Below, piece after piece: positions 1 to 10,458 of a stretch of DNA of 64,000 nt. Within the stretch, counting starts at the first letter, position 1. The number at the start of each line of letters is the position of its first letter. Origin of the DNA: Symbiodinium natans. Taxonomy: Eukaryota; Sar; Dinophyceae; Suessiales; Symbiodiniaceae. Location: contig CAJNDS010002113.1 of NCBI GenBank assembly GCA_905221605.1, positions 823,501 to 887,500 of the forward strand. Direction: 5' to 3'. The notes under the pieces were generated by a model. The model ran no database searches. It was not told the DNA's origin and saw only the letters and a program-made list of their open reading frames with translations. Both the position numbers and the translations under genes were made by a program.

Positions 1-120
1 TAGGTCCTATTTGAAGCACTCCAGACAAGGGGGAAAAAGGGCGGGGAGGAGAAAAAGGGGGGGCAGGGAAAGGAGGGGGGCGGGGAAGTAGAGGAGAGGG
101 GGGAGTCTGGCCAGGAGCTT
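1..120. repeat. Purine-rich low-complexity tract
   Basis: Almost pure A/G on the + strand, with runs of G and A and no coding signal. It precedes the first coiled-coil exon candidate. Probably intronic. Confidence 0.6.
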
Positions 121-123
121 CAA

Positions 124-3100
124 GAAGATGCTGGGAGGCCCTCCGTGGAGGCGTACCGCAAGCGATTAAGAGCCCCCTTCTTTTTGAAGTTGCGAGTTGA
201 GGGTTTAGGGCTTAGTTCAGAAGTTTCGGGTTCAGAAGGAAAGGTTTGATTTTCCGTAGGGGTAAGGTAAGGAATTTGGGGGCTCGCTTTTTCGGGGCCT
301 TCAGTCTGTAGAAGCACGCTTCTTCGTGGGCTTCCCACCCTTCGGAAGGAGGAAGCTCAAGAACCAATAGGAAAAGTCATTGTTGATCTCGTTTGGGAAC
401 TTCGCAGATCTAAACCCTTCTTTCGCACCCGTGATGTCCAACAGCTCGAGTGTCGTAGTCCGTACGCGGGATTGGGCGATGATGGGTGCATGCTATTTCG
501 AAGTTCTTGTTGTGCTGCATCTTCTACTTCGCAAATGTATCTGCCTCGCCTCCTGGTGCCAGCATGAGAGCTCAAGCCGTGCTTTCACCATAGGGTTCAT
601 GAAAGGGTTCTTAAGGGAGGGGGGTTCAAGGGGGTAGGTACCTGGGGAACCTTAGAGAAGCTTAGGGAGCCTTAGGGAGTACTGGGGAGTATTAGGGAAC
701 CTTGGGTTACATACCCCCCCCTGGAACCCCCCGTCCCTTAAGGACCCTAAAACTTCGAAGCAAGGCCCGCCACTTGGCGCGCGAAAACGAGATCCTCGAA
801 AACGAGACCTGTCTGGAAGTCGGAGTTTAGGGTTTAGTGATTAGTGTTTAGGGTTTAGGGTATCTGAGACAAATTGAGGTGTCGTGCTGAGTTCTGAGAA
901 AAACCCCCCCTCTGCCCCCTGCTAGACGCTCACAACCGCTAAGCCTTGCGCTGTAGGAGCCCACATCCTCACCAATTGTTATCGGTTCCCCTTATGATGA
1001 TCACTACTCTCTATCATAGACTACCCAAAGATTCCCATTCTAGTAAAGTACCCCCCACCCCCCCCCCCGATTACGGCTCAGCTGCTGAGGAGAAGATGGA
1101 GTTGGTCTTGGCCAAATCACGGAAGGTGGGCCTGCATCCAGCTGTGGAGGGAGTGGGGGTGGGGGGGGGGGGGCTTAAATTTTCAACTCCCGTGTGTCAT
1201 TTTAGAGCTTGTTGCTTTCGGGGAGGGGGGGCTCTGCTTGAGGGAATGGACTCCAGTTCGCCTTGCTGGACAGACTAAGGGGCTCATACATGAACCCAGC
1301 CCAGTCCCGAAGCCCAAGGTTACGAGCAACATGCCATTTTGGGACGGGGTTGTTCTTCAGGGTCCCCTTTTCTGGTAGAGGAATCGACGCACAGCAGGGG
1401 ACCCGAATTTTGGAACAACCCTCTTTGGCGCACCAACCCTAAACCTAAACCTCAAACCTCAAACCCTAAACCCCACCGTACCATGCATGTTCTCCCCCTT
1501 GAGGAAAGCCGTGTCTCTGCAGAATCCCCCAATCATCACGATTGAATAACGTGTGCCTTTCCCTGCAGCGCGATGTTACCACCAGCTAGGTGGGTGGCAA
1601 AACAGAACCTACCCTAAACCCTGAACCCTGAACCCTAAACCCTAAACCCTAAAGTCGAAACCCTAAACCCTAAACCCTAAACCCTAAACCCTAAACCCCA
1701 AACCCTAAACCCTAAACCCTAAACCCTAAACCCTAAACCCTAAACCCTAAACCCTAAACCCTAAACCCTAAACCCTAAACCCTAAGCCCTAAGCCCTAAG
1801 CCCTAAGCCCTAAGCCCTAACCTACCATAAACTGTTGACGAACTGTGGACCCACCTTAGGAGACAGAGCTCTTCAACCTCACCAACGAGCTTGAGGCCGG
1901 GTCTTCGGGTGCTCACATGGCAAGGCCAAGGGGAGCCAGGGGGCTTTGACTCTTTTCGGCCATTACTGGATTCACTATTGTTATGTTATTCTACAAATAT
2001 CTATATGATTCCAGTTGAAAAGTTTAGAACACCCTTTTATCATACTACTATATCAGAATATTGAAAGGGAGGCCTAAAGCTAGGGTCGAGAATTGAGAAT
2101 GTAGAAAGTGTGGAGTCGAATACTCATTTCTTCTTGGGCTGCGCAGTGAGGACCGTGTCGCCGACCTCAAGAAGGAGCAGAATCTGTTACGGGAGGCCAG
2201 TGGGGCGAGCTGTTTGTGGTCACTCCTCTTGTGTTTTTGAGGGCGGGGCTGCCCGAAAGCCCAGGCTTGAGTTTCGAGTGGACTGTCTACCACCGCAAAA
2301 TCCCGCAGACAGATGTGCAGCGGAACGAGATACGAATTAGTAACAGGTTGTGCGGCCAAAGCAACTTTCCAAGGGTGTCCTTGCAAGCGTCGCGAGAGAA
2401 ACAGCGGAGGATTGCTTTTTGAAGAAGGGTCGTGGACATCTCCCCTTGGTTTGTATCCATGTGTGTTGCAGTAAAATGGTCTGGACGGTCTGGATTGCTG
2501 GCCTCGTTCTGTTGGCTCTATGATGCTTTGCTACGGCTGCTGCTGTTCGTGCCGTGCCAGCGCAGATTTGCAATGTCCAGAACTCTATCTATCTATCTGT
2601 CTATCTATCTATCTATATACATTTACGTACATACAGATATATATGTATAGTGATTTAATTATTTATACTTGTATTTGTATTTTTAATGTATGCACGCAAT
2701 TAGAACATGTAGTAGGTACCATCTACACAAGTACAATCTAACACATTACAAAAGAACTTGTTCGAAAATCAGCAGGACGTCAGTCATGCCGGAGCAAGGT
2801 TCGTCAGGGATGCGCTGGCGGAGATTTAGGGTTCAGGGGGTTTGGGGCTGAGACCTCGTTGCTTAAGAAACCCCCCCACCCCAAAAAAAAGGTACTTTTC
2901 CTAATAAGGGGAATATAGGGGTTAAGATACTTTTCCTGGGGGGTCTGAAGCAAGTAGTAGGAGAGAGATGCTAATGTTGGTGCAGGTGCAGGAGAAGCTG
3001 CGGGAGCTTCAAGACATGGAACAGCGCCTGGGAGGCACTGTTGTGTCATGCCCATAGGCTTAGGGTTTAGGGTTTAGGGGGCTCCCTAAACCCGTAAACC

Positions 3101-3475
3101 CCTAAACCCTAAACCATGTTCCTTGCGAAGTGATCCCAGAGGGGGTCAGCCAGGCAGGTGGGAAAAAAAAAACCCTAAACCCTGGCATAAGTTGAGTGGC
3201 GCCATGAGCAACAGAGTTCCACCAGTTTCTCAGACTCTTATGGGGAAACTGATGCCGGCCACAGCTAAGGAAGCAGAGAGAGGACTCGTTGCCACCCAAA
3301 TCCCAGCATTTGTCGTTTGTGGGAATGTTCAAAGGGTTTACAGGGGCATCCCAGTGGGAGGGAGGGTCTCATTTTGGGACTTGCGTCCGGCCGGATGCGG
3401 AAGCGCCCGAGAGCAACAAGGAAGTTTACAGCAAGAGCAGATGAGCCGGAAGGGCTATCAGCAACTCAGCGACTA
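124..3475 (+). CDS. Coiled-coil protein gene, multi-exon (partial)
   Basis: Short islands between telomere-type repeats read as charged, helix-forming peptides in one orientation. They are about 124-170 (EDAGRPSVEAYRKRLR), 774-818 (LARENEILENETCLE), 1079-1125 (AAEEKMELVLAKSRK), 1859-1905 (ETELFNLTNELEAG), 2147-2200 (EDRVADLKKEQNLLREAS), 2774-2827 (QDVSHAGARFVRDALAE), 2961-3045 (EMLMLVQVQEKLRELQDMEQ) and 3400-3475 (REQQGSLQQEQMSRKGYQQL followed by a stop). Heptad-like spacing of L/V/M with E/K/R suggests a coiled coil. The exon at 2961 follows directly on an inverted-repeat element ending in GTAG|G. Function is unknown. Exon phases were not all reconciled, so the islands may belong to more than one gene and the 5' end lies outside the window. 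Confidence 0.5.
340..567 (+). CDS. Candidate exon, unknown protein
   Basis: The frame from about 340 to the stop near 567 has no early ATG and reads a plausible peptide containing EEAQEPIGKVIVDLVWELRR. Other frames of this stretch are also open, on both strands. It could be an exon of the coiled-coil gene or chance. Confidence 0.25.
   Translation, partial: LRKEEAQEPIGKVIVDLVWELRRSKPFFRTRDVQQLECRSPYAGLGDDGCMLFRSSCCAASSTSQMYLPRLLVPA
1611..1822. repeat. Interstitial telomere-type array (CCCTAAA)n then (CCCTAAG)n
   Basis: About 25 tandem copies of CCCTAAA grading into CCCTAAG at the 3' side. The array lies between two coiled-coil exon candidates and so is probably intronic. The unit is the plant/alveolate telomere repeat, but the array is internal and partly degenerate. 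Confidence 0.9.
2587..2650. repeat. TATC/TA microsatellite
   Basis: Tandem CTAT followed by TA-rich sequence. Open frames across it (poly Ile/Tyr/Leu) are products of the repeat and not genes. Confidence 0.8.
2859..2953. mobile_element. Introner-like element, family A (GCTTAAGAA termini), copy 1
   Basis: The ends are inverted: TTGCTTAAGAAACCCCC at the left and GGGGGGTCTGAAGCAA at the right. The interior contains CCTTATNAGGG-like sequence. Three further copies share the ends (28,822; 31,287; 61,476). The right end is followed by TAGTAG|G and a coiled-coil exon, so this copy probably provides an intron. Confidence 0.7.
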
Positions 3476-3539
3476 AGCAACACAGATGCGCAAAGTGCTC
3501 TGTCATGAGAAATATGTATGCATGTGAGTGGTATATATG

Positions 3540-3595
3540 TATGTATATATATATATATATTATACGTATACATATATATATATATATACCTATAT
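3540..3595. repeat. AT/TATG microsatellite
   Basis: Alternating T/A with ATAT and TATG units. No coding signal. Confidence 0.8.
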
Positions 3596-3760
3596 CTGTA
3601 GTTGCTTGACCCCCCTTTCCCAAACCAAAGTCCGAAAGAGTTGCTGCAGTGCCACGGGCTTGAGGTTTTTCCCAGCTACTGTACACATCTACAACTGAAT
3701 AAGTTGCGAAAATTTGGTTTTAAAAGCAATGGTTTTCGATAGTGCGAGGACTGATCACAG

Positions 3761-3868
3761 ACTTGAAGGTTTATGGGTAGTCAAGTAGGGTACCAATCAT
3801 TATACCTGGTCAGAACCAAATTTGGAGTACTTCTATTCCTACTTGTAACTACCCATAAACGTCCAAGC
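3761..3868. mobile_element. Introner-like element, family D (ACTTGAAGGTT ends), copy 1
   Basis: The left end ACTTGAAGGTTTATGGGTAG is mirrored at the right by CTACCCATAAACGTCCAAGC-like sequence. Related copies lie at 17,942, 20,268 and 23,721. About 110 bp, non-coding, consistent with a miniature inverted-repeat element. Confidence 0.75.
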
Positions 3869-4049
3869 AAGGCATCATAACCCCTAAACCCCTAAACCCT
3901 AAACCCTGAACCCAGCCTTGTGAGGAGCTCGGAGAAGCGGACCCATCAATCCGCCCGTTGTGATTGCAGAGACCACCAGAGGCCACTTAGAACATACCTT
4001 CAGAACCCGACACCTACGGTTTTCTGTAGGTTAGACAAGAATCCCCTCA

Positions 4050-4940
4050 GGGGCTTTAGAGTAACAACCTACAACAAGCAAGTAGGTAGGTAAGTGGTGA
4101 TGTGATTGCATTGCCGGTGAAATCATGAAACACCTGCGGCTCCTGCTAAGGCCCGCTTGCAGCTAGCACCTGCTTGTCCATGTGCACTTCAAATGCGACA
4201 TGAAAGTCTAAAGCCCAAGCTCTGAACCATGTTTCTGCCGTCCACTCTGCTCATGTAAAGCGAATAAAGTGCAAGCTGCAGCACACCCTCAGCCCAGACC
4301 AGTGAACTGCAGTGTTTCCTCGGAAGGTGCTGTGCGTTTAGCGGGCTCTCTTCCGAGGGCGGCCTCCGAAACAGAATGCGGATGCACACTCGACAGCCGC
4401 AGGAGGGCACTCAAAGCAAATGGGACATCAATGTCTCGGCTGCGTTTCCGCAGATTCGGAGACCGTTCATGTCAAGAGTTGTTTTTGCAGTTCCCGGCTT
4501 GACCCTGCGTGCGTGGACAATGAATGCCACAACCGCAGCCAGACAGCGCCCAAATGCGCCTAGCAACCAATCAACTGCTTCTTGGGCAGAGGAGAAGAGC
4601 GGCAGAGTTGCCGTGACCTGTTCCAGCAGTTTCAAGTGTCAGTTGGATCGGTCTGAACGGTTAGGTCATTAGAACTAGATCTACCCCACCGGGCCTGATT
4701 CGATGTAGTTCGGCTGCTCACAGCACACGCCGGTCTGACGCTTCAGCTTTGTACAAGCTCATGCCCTCTGTGTTGCTTCTTGCTCGGCTCTGACGATGTG
4801 AAATAGTCGGTAATTAGATTGGCGCGGCTGCCCATCATGGTGGCCATTGTGGAAGACGTCGACGACGACGTGTGTCCCGACGTCGAGGTTCATGCGTGAG
4901 ATGATCAGATAGCATCCGCCGTCAGCTTTGCGTTGTTGCA
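4050..4940. other. Region with no assignable gene
   Basis: Open frames exist on both strands (for example 4411-4635 and 4759-4941 on the minus strand, 4376-4672 on the plus strand). None shows a recognisable domain or a convincing splice context. The minus-strand frame at 4759-4941, with IISRMNLDVGTHVVVDVFHN, is the most protein-like. Confidence 0.4.
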
Positions 4941-4984
4941 TGTTGGCATGTGCAAATCTGGTTTGCTTGATTCCGTTTTACATT

Positions 4985-5180
4985 TACGTATTTTTGTTTA
5001 CATAATATATATATATATAGATAGATATTTATTTGTTTATTCATTTCTTTGTTTGCATATTTCTATTTATACTCATATTTGTATGTATATGTATATTTAT
5101 ATTCATATTCATATTTATATTTATATTTATATTTATACTCATTTTTATACTTATATTTATATTCACATGTAAAGGTAAAT
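4985..5180. repeat. AT-rich TTTATA/TATTCA microsatellite
   Basis: Degenerate TATTTA and TATTCA units. Open frames of Ile/Tyr/Phe across it are artefacts. Confidence 0.8.
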
Positions 5181-6034
5181 TTATATTTATTTCTGATTTA
5201 TTTATATTGTTATTTATGTTTTTTGCTATTGGTTTCTTCTTCTTTCACATGACTATATTGTTACATTGTTTTCGTCTAGAAATCTTATGATCTTGGTATA
5301 CTCGTATACGTTCATATGACTAGGTTTCCATATTCTTCGAGTCGTAGAAGGGGGCATTCACCCACAGGTGACGGGCTCGTCGGCGAGTGCAGGATCTAAG
5401 CGGCCTCTGGCCGCTGCCCCGCGCAACACGCCATTTGTGTCGCAAGATCGGTTCTTATATGATTACATGGTTGTATTGTAACAGGATGTTATGATATTAC
5501 CATATAAGCATATTAGGAGATTCTTGTAATATTATATCGGGTCGTTGTCAGCCCTAACCCATCCTCCATACACGTCGGAACCCAGGGCCAACGTTTGCAT
5601 TGACGACGATATCGAGGAGGACCGGGGCACGGCGCTTTCGGCAACCATCCGCCGACTTGGCCCCGGTTTCAGGACGTGTGCATCCAGCCGACCAAAGCCA
5701 AAAGAGCTCGGTCTGCGAAAGGCCTGGTGGTCAAGACCTAAACCCGAAACCCTACAAGTTGCTTGCGAGCCGGAGTCAAAAAGCTCAGCCTGAACCATCG
5801 AAACCGGAGTCGCCTTCATGAGAGATGTAGGGTTCAGCGATTGTTCAGTCTGTAGGGAGGCTGAGGCTGTGAGCCTGGATGCTATATTGGGCTCACCGAC
5901 TGAAAATATTGAGACGAGTGTGCACGGAATGTGTCTTGGGCTTCTTCCTGCTCACTCCTCAGCAGGCTTGGGATGCATTCTGATTTGCTTCCCTTTGTCG
6001 AGCAAGTTGGCGCTGACCTTCCTTCAACAAATCC

Positions 6035-6940
6035 CTAAGCCCGACATGCCAGCCCAAGAGTTGCAATCAGAGCCTGAGCCATCGTTTCCATGGTCTGGTC
6101 ACAACACAAAGCTTACATTACCTTTGGGGGGGGGGGGGGGGGGCAAAAAATGGGTGCAGTGGCCCAACCGTACACCAAAACCCCACCCCAGTTGGCGGAG
6201 GCACTGCTGTCACTGTCGTGGAATCCGATTCTGACAGCTCCAGCTCAGGCTCCGTGAGGGGTTTCCAGGGTTTAGGGTTTAGGGTTTATTTGGGGTACCT
6301 GTTGGAGTCCTGATTGTAAGGGGATCCTACTTTGTGGGGGTCTTTATTAGAGGCTCCATATTTTCGGAAAACCCCAGTCGAAGCCCAGAAGTGCTGAGAG
6401 GGTTCCACCACTGTTCGTGCAGGTCCCTGCCAGGTACCCTTTGCCCCCAGACCACCCTCTTCGGGTTTAGGGTTTAGGGTTAGCGGAGGAGGCAGCTGGC
6501 AGTCATCAAGTCCGGTTTCGAAAGGGTTAGTTCCTGTTCCTACATTCCGGCCGATGGCAAAGAGAACAAGAGGTCGTTGCGCCTTCCACGTGAACGTTTT
6601 GCAGTGCAGTGGACCTACAGACACTTGGGAATCCGAACCTGGCACCCGCGACCCAGAAAGCTCCCTGAGCTCCGAACCTATAGAGGCCCTGTACTCTGGG
6701 CACTCCCATCTTCAGGGATGTTCCCCCTGATACTAACAGTCCTTAGGAGCAATTATAGCACCCCCAAGTATAATCCCTATCAAGGACTGTTAGTATAAGC
6801 GGGGAACATCCCAACCGAAGCCCTTAACCCTAGCAGGCTCTTCTCGCAGCCGTACCCTGAAGCGTCGGGGCGGTGCTGCCGCCGCTGCCGCGCTGCTTTC
6901 GCAGTCCACGCCCTTGGATGTGGACGAGGCAGACATCTGA
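6035..6940 (+). CDS. 3' part of unknown gene with an element-derived intron
   Basis: Likely exons are about 6035-6110 (PDMPAQELQSEPEPSFPW), 6190-6251 (GGGTAVTVVESDSDSSSSG), 6550-6715 (starts near MAKRTRGRCAFHVNVLQC and ends SGHSHLQ) and 6821-6940 (SRSRTLKRRGGAAAAAALL through DVDEADI and a TGA at 6938). The last two join in frame (CAG|CCC) when the family C element at 6716-6820 is removed. The C-terminal part is Ser- and acid-rich with a basic, Ala-rich tail. No domain is recognised. The 5' end and the exact upstream exon limits are uncertain. Confidence 0.6.
6283..6378. mobile_element. Introner-like element, family E, copy 1
   Basis: About 95 bp with TTTGGGGTACC at the left and ATTTTCGGAAAACCCCA at the right. 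The interior TAAGGGGATCCTACTTTG resembles copies at 9571, 29,749 and 37,368. It follows the exon ending RGFQ and is probably intronic. Confidence 0.55.
6716..6820. mobile_element. Introner-like element, family C (GGGATGTTCC ends), copy 1: exact intron
   Basis: The terminal inverted repeat GGGATGTTCCCCCTGATACT is answered by AGTATAAGCGGGGAACATCC. Inner arms AACAGTCCTT and AAGGACTGTT extend the pairing. Removing 6716-6820 joins two open exons in phase 0. The intron starts GG and ends AG, so the boundary is not a standard GT donor. Confidence 0.8.
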
Positions 6941-7392
6941 CTCGGAAATAGACGTCGGGATGGTTTTTACATACCACGGTAGAAAAAATATGCCCAAAAA
7001 AAACAAGTACCTCGGTTCCGGGTGCATGTAATGCTCTGGGTCACGAGTATGGAGTTTTTGTTGTTCTGTTCTGTGCGCATGAGAGTCGAGACTATATTGC
7101 GTTGCTCTCGTTCAGGCTCGATTTGCATATTGTAAGCCGCACTTGCCTGTAGGCAACGGGCAACAGGTAGAACCAGCATCAAGTGACCAATGTTGCTGAT
7201 GGATTGTGGGCTTGCGCGTCAGGGGGGGGGGGGGAAGCACTAACTAGCAGTGTTCAGATTCGGTGGTTCGATGTGGATGTGCTTTTACTTACACGCAACA
7301 ACTGAGAGAGGCATGCACCGAACGCATGTTGCATAGCCTGCGGTGTACAACATGAGTCACCACCGGTTTGCGGCTCGACTAGGTTTTTTTGC

Positions 7393-7581
7393 TTGCTCAC
7401 AAGCACGGTTCGTGTTTTGGGTGTGAAGACTCCAACACATTTTGCCAGCATGCTTGGAACTCCTGTGTGTGTCTACAAGACAACCTTTGTGCGAGTACCC
7501 AGGGCATCAAGAGCAGAACAGCTTCCCATAGAGTTCGGTTCCGACCCCTGGTTGATGATGGGCTTACACCCTAATCCCTGA
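7393..7581 (+). CDS. Candidate exon, unknown
   Basis: Open frame with natural-looking composition (GVKTPTHFASMLGTPVCVYK). No domain is recognised. An overlapping frame is also open, so this is weak. Confidence 0.3.
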   Translation: MLTSTVRVLGVKTPTHFASMLGTPVCVYKTTFVRVPRASRAEQLPIEFGSDPWLMMGLHPNP

Positions 7582-8460
7582 ACACGACATCTTAAGGTTC
7601 TAACCTCTGCACACATCACATGAAAGTCTTGAGCACGATTCCAACCCTTTTCAAAACAATTCTGCCACAGGCAGAGACATCGAGCACAAGCCCATACAAC
7701 CCTTGTGGGGCAGAAGGGGCCGTATTTTCACTAGCCTCAGAGTAGAAAGTCGTGAAGCTTGACAAGGCTTCCCGGCTTGTTTCGCGCACGCTGACGCTCC
7801 CGACGCTCTGCAGCGAGATTGGGTTCTAAGCCCCAGAGTCCGAAGCATCGCGGTTAGGGTTCCCTGCATTGAAGCTGAGAGTTCTGTGTCTCCCTCCTGG
7901 GGCGACCACCCAAAACGAGCACTTGTTAGAGTTTTTGGGCGCGGGCCCTCAATAGACCTCGACATCGGAACAGCAGATTTACCAGCACCAACGGCCATTC
8001 ACATGATTTCCGGGAGATCCTTTTGAGAGGCATGTGCTGAAGTCAGATGAAACCAGTCACGAGACAAGTTCTGCCCACCTTGGCTGATGCCCCAAGTCTT
8101 TGACCACAGACATGCCCCTCTAATGATGAAGGGAACCGGCTTGGAGCCCTTTCATGGGTTCTCTTTGAGAGAGGGGTTGGGGAGTTCTAGGGCTCAGAAG
8201 GCTTCCATGGATTTACATCTGGAGTCCTCAGTTTCGGATTGGTAGTTGGCGTTGGTTCGGGCTACTGGTAGTAACCTCAAGAGCTTCCCCAGCCGCAACC
8301 CTTGACTCCGACGCCTCTTCCCGCCCCGTGGCTTCCAACAGCCTAGCAAGGCCGTTTCCCAGCAAAAAACAACTTCGCGGTTAAGAACCCTGCGTGCCCC
8401 AAACCCCTATGCCCCAATTAAGACCTGAACACTGATGCTGGGTCAACTCCCTCAATCCTC

Positions 8461-8700
8461 CCCTAAACCCTAAACCCTAAACCCTAAACCCTAAACCCTA
8501 AACCCTAAACCTAAACCCTAAACCCTAAACCCTAAACCCTAAACCCTAAACTCCTACCCAAGGACGAGCTTTGCCGGGCCCTTGCAGCACGAGGGCGGCC
8601 TCGTGGTTGTCATGGCCGCGCCTTTTCTGAGGATGGCGTCAATGTTTAAAAAGTTAGGGTTTAGGGTTTAGGGTTTAGGGTTTAGGGTTTAGGGTTGCAT
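8461..8700. repeat. Opposed telomere-type arrays flanking a short exon candidate
   Basis: (CCCTAAA)n at 8461-8550 and (TTTAGGG)n at about 8654-8697 face each other across an island at 8566-8640 that reads KDELCRALAARGRPRG. This suggests an exon between two repeat-bearing introns, although other readings of the island are possible. Confidence 0.7.
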
Positions 8701-9278
8701 GTCTGCCGGCAGCCCCAAAGTCGCTGCTCAAAAGGTTCAGGGTCCAGGGCTTTTCTGGTCTGAGGGTGACATTGGGGGTTTGGGTTGAGAGTGGATGGTT
8801 TTGCTTGGGTTTACAGGGTGTGCAACGCGTCGCGCAGCCTCTGGGATTATTGAGAAAGCTGGGTTTATCTGGGCTCGTACAGCATGCCTTATAAGGTTCA
8901 GGCTTATCGGGCTCAGAGGGCGTTTATGTTGTTCAGGGTTTATTGCGCTTAACAGGCCTTATGCGGTTCAGAGCTGGAATTAAGAGGGCTTTTGAACTTA
9001 TCGTGCCCATTCTGCTAAAGACTTTCTGCAAGTGGGAACATCGGATTTTGGGTTGTAGGCTTGTGGAATGGAAAAGGCCTGCTTTGCTGTTCGATGTTTT
9101 CTTCCAGGTTTCGGAGTGTGCTATAAGTTTTCGCGTATATAAGTATGTATGTGTACATATGAACATATGTACATACTCTGGGCCTCTAGATAAATACTTA
9201 GGTATATATGCATTTTATGTTCGATTTTTCAACATGGAGATGGGCTGCACACACCGGCGTTTGTTGTTTGGTTGAGGT

Positions 9279-9557
9279 CCAGGCAAATTCATCAGCAACG
9301 ACCAGCATATGGCATCGGGAGAGAATAGGATCGCGTGCAGAGTGGCGCAGAAGGTTGCAGAGATTTTGCGGTCCGGACAACTCGTAGCTTGTTTTGTTGA
9401 TGCTTTGCCTTCACCTCAGGAAACTGGTGCCAATATCAGTGTTCAGCAGGGGGCATCTGCCACAGACACGGCTGTCTCTGTGGAAGGCCCGGGGTCAAGA
9501 AGAAGACACAGTCTTGTAAAGCAATCCAAACCCGTATGCCCCACGCAATGCCCATAA
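9279..9557 (+). CDS. Candidate exon, unknown
   Basis: Open frame from about 9276 to a stop at 9557, including MASGENRIACRVAQKVAEIL and later VDALPSPQETGANISVQQ. The composition is protein-like with a predicted amphipathic helix. No family is recognised. It is followed by a family E element. Confidence 0.5.
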   Translation, partial: PGKFISNDQHMASGENRIACRVAQKVAEILRSGQLVACFVDALPSPQETGANISVQQGASATDTAVSVEGPGSRRRHSLVKQSKPVCPTQCP

Positions 9558-9570
9558 TCCTCGGGTTCAC

Positions 9571-9673
9571 ATACGGGGGTTTACGATACTAGGGGTACCT
9601 TATTGGGGTCCTTATTATACGGGAATATTATTTGGGGGTCTAGGTTAGGGCCCCCTATTTTCGTAAGCCCCCA
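9571..9673. mobile_element. Introner-like element, family E, copy 2
   Basis: The ends GGGGGTTTACGATACTAGGG and CCCCCTATTTTCGTAAGCCCCC form an inverted repeat around about 60 bp. It lies between two exon candidates. Confidence 0.7.
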
Positions 9674-9817
9674 TATGAAACAGGGTTTATGGTACTGTTA
9701 TTGGTGAGTGTATATAGGGTTCCTTTATAATATTGGTGAGTGTATATACCTGGTGTCCTTTCGGGGGTACAAGAAATATAAACCCTACTTCATATCAGCG
9801 TCAGAGCTTTGGGAAAA

Positions 9818-9912
9818 ATGGGGCCTGGAGGCACCAGCGAAGCTGTTGGCAAAGCTGCCGCGCAGATCCAGCAGTTGTATGATGAGTTCGCCGAGGCTTC
9901 TCCATCACTGCT
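9818..9912 (+). CDS. Candidate exon, helical
   Basis: Reads GPGGTSEAVGKAAAQIQQLY and then DEFAEASPSLL in an open frame. It lies between a family E and a family F element. Likely part of the unknown gene(s) in the 8.5-14.7 kb region. Confidence 0.5.
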
Positions 9913-9916
9913 GATT

Positions 9917-10024
9917 TCTATATCATCCCCCTTGCGAATTATTTTGTATGTTTGTTCATATAAAACCCAAGAGGATATTAAAAAAATGATATTTTTACTA
10001 ATGTGCTAAGGGGAGTATAGATTT
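9917..10024. mobile_element. Introner-like element, family F (CTATA...TCCCC ends), copy 1
   Basis: The left end CTATATCATCCCCCTTG is mirrored by AAGGGGAGTATAGAT at the right. The interior motif AAAACCCAAGAGGAT is shared with the copy at 39,846. A shorter relative lies near 42,745. Confidence 0.7.
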
Positions 10025-10086
10025 ATTGCCATGGCAGTTCCAGAAAAATGTGACCATCAGCCTGCCGCAGGGCTGTTTGAGCTTAG

Positions 10087-10383
10087 TTAGAGTCTTTCGA
10101 TCAGGCAGATGCGTAGTTGCAGGCCAGGCCAAGCATCGTGCGTTTGTGTGTGCACAAGGTGAGGACCAGCGTTTTCTTTGCAGAGCTTGTGTTTGACTTC
10201 GGCTAGCAGGCTTAGATCCTGATGCGAGTTGTTGATATCATTGGGGGTATTGTTAGTATAAGCCCTCAGGTCCGCAGGCATTCTGACGAAGCCATGAAAC
10301 CTTGCTAACCCAAGAACACGATGTTCTTGCCCTGGGAAAGTTGGCAAGTCATGGACCACAACAGGTCCATGGTAAGGCCGCAA
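10087..10383 (-). CDS. Candidate minus-strand exon, unknown
   Basis: A 98-residue open frame on the minus strand with natural composition (RPYHGPVVVHDLPTFPGQEH, then LSLLAEVKHKLCKENAG). No domain is recognised. The surrounding exon candidates are on the plus strand, so this may be chance. Confidence 0.35.
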   Translation of the reverse strand: MRPYHGPVVVHDLPTFPGQEHRVLGLARFHGFVRMPADLRAYTNNTPNDINNSHQDLSLLAEVKHKLCKENAGPHLVHTQTHDAWPGLQLRICLIERL

Positions 10384-10458
10384 ACCCTAAACCCTAAGCC
10401 CTAAACCCTAAGCCCTAAACCCTAAGCCCTCAGCCCTAAAGCCCTAAAGGGTTTGGGC

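Noticed and set aside
1611-1822. True chromosome end
   Set aside because: The arrays are internal, short, degenerate, in both orientations and flanked by unique sequence. None lies at the window edge as a long uniform tract.
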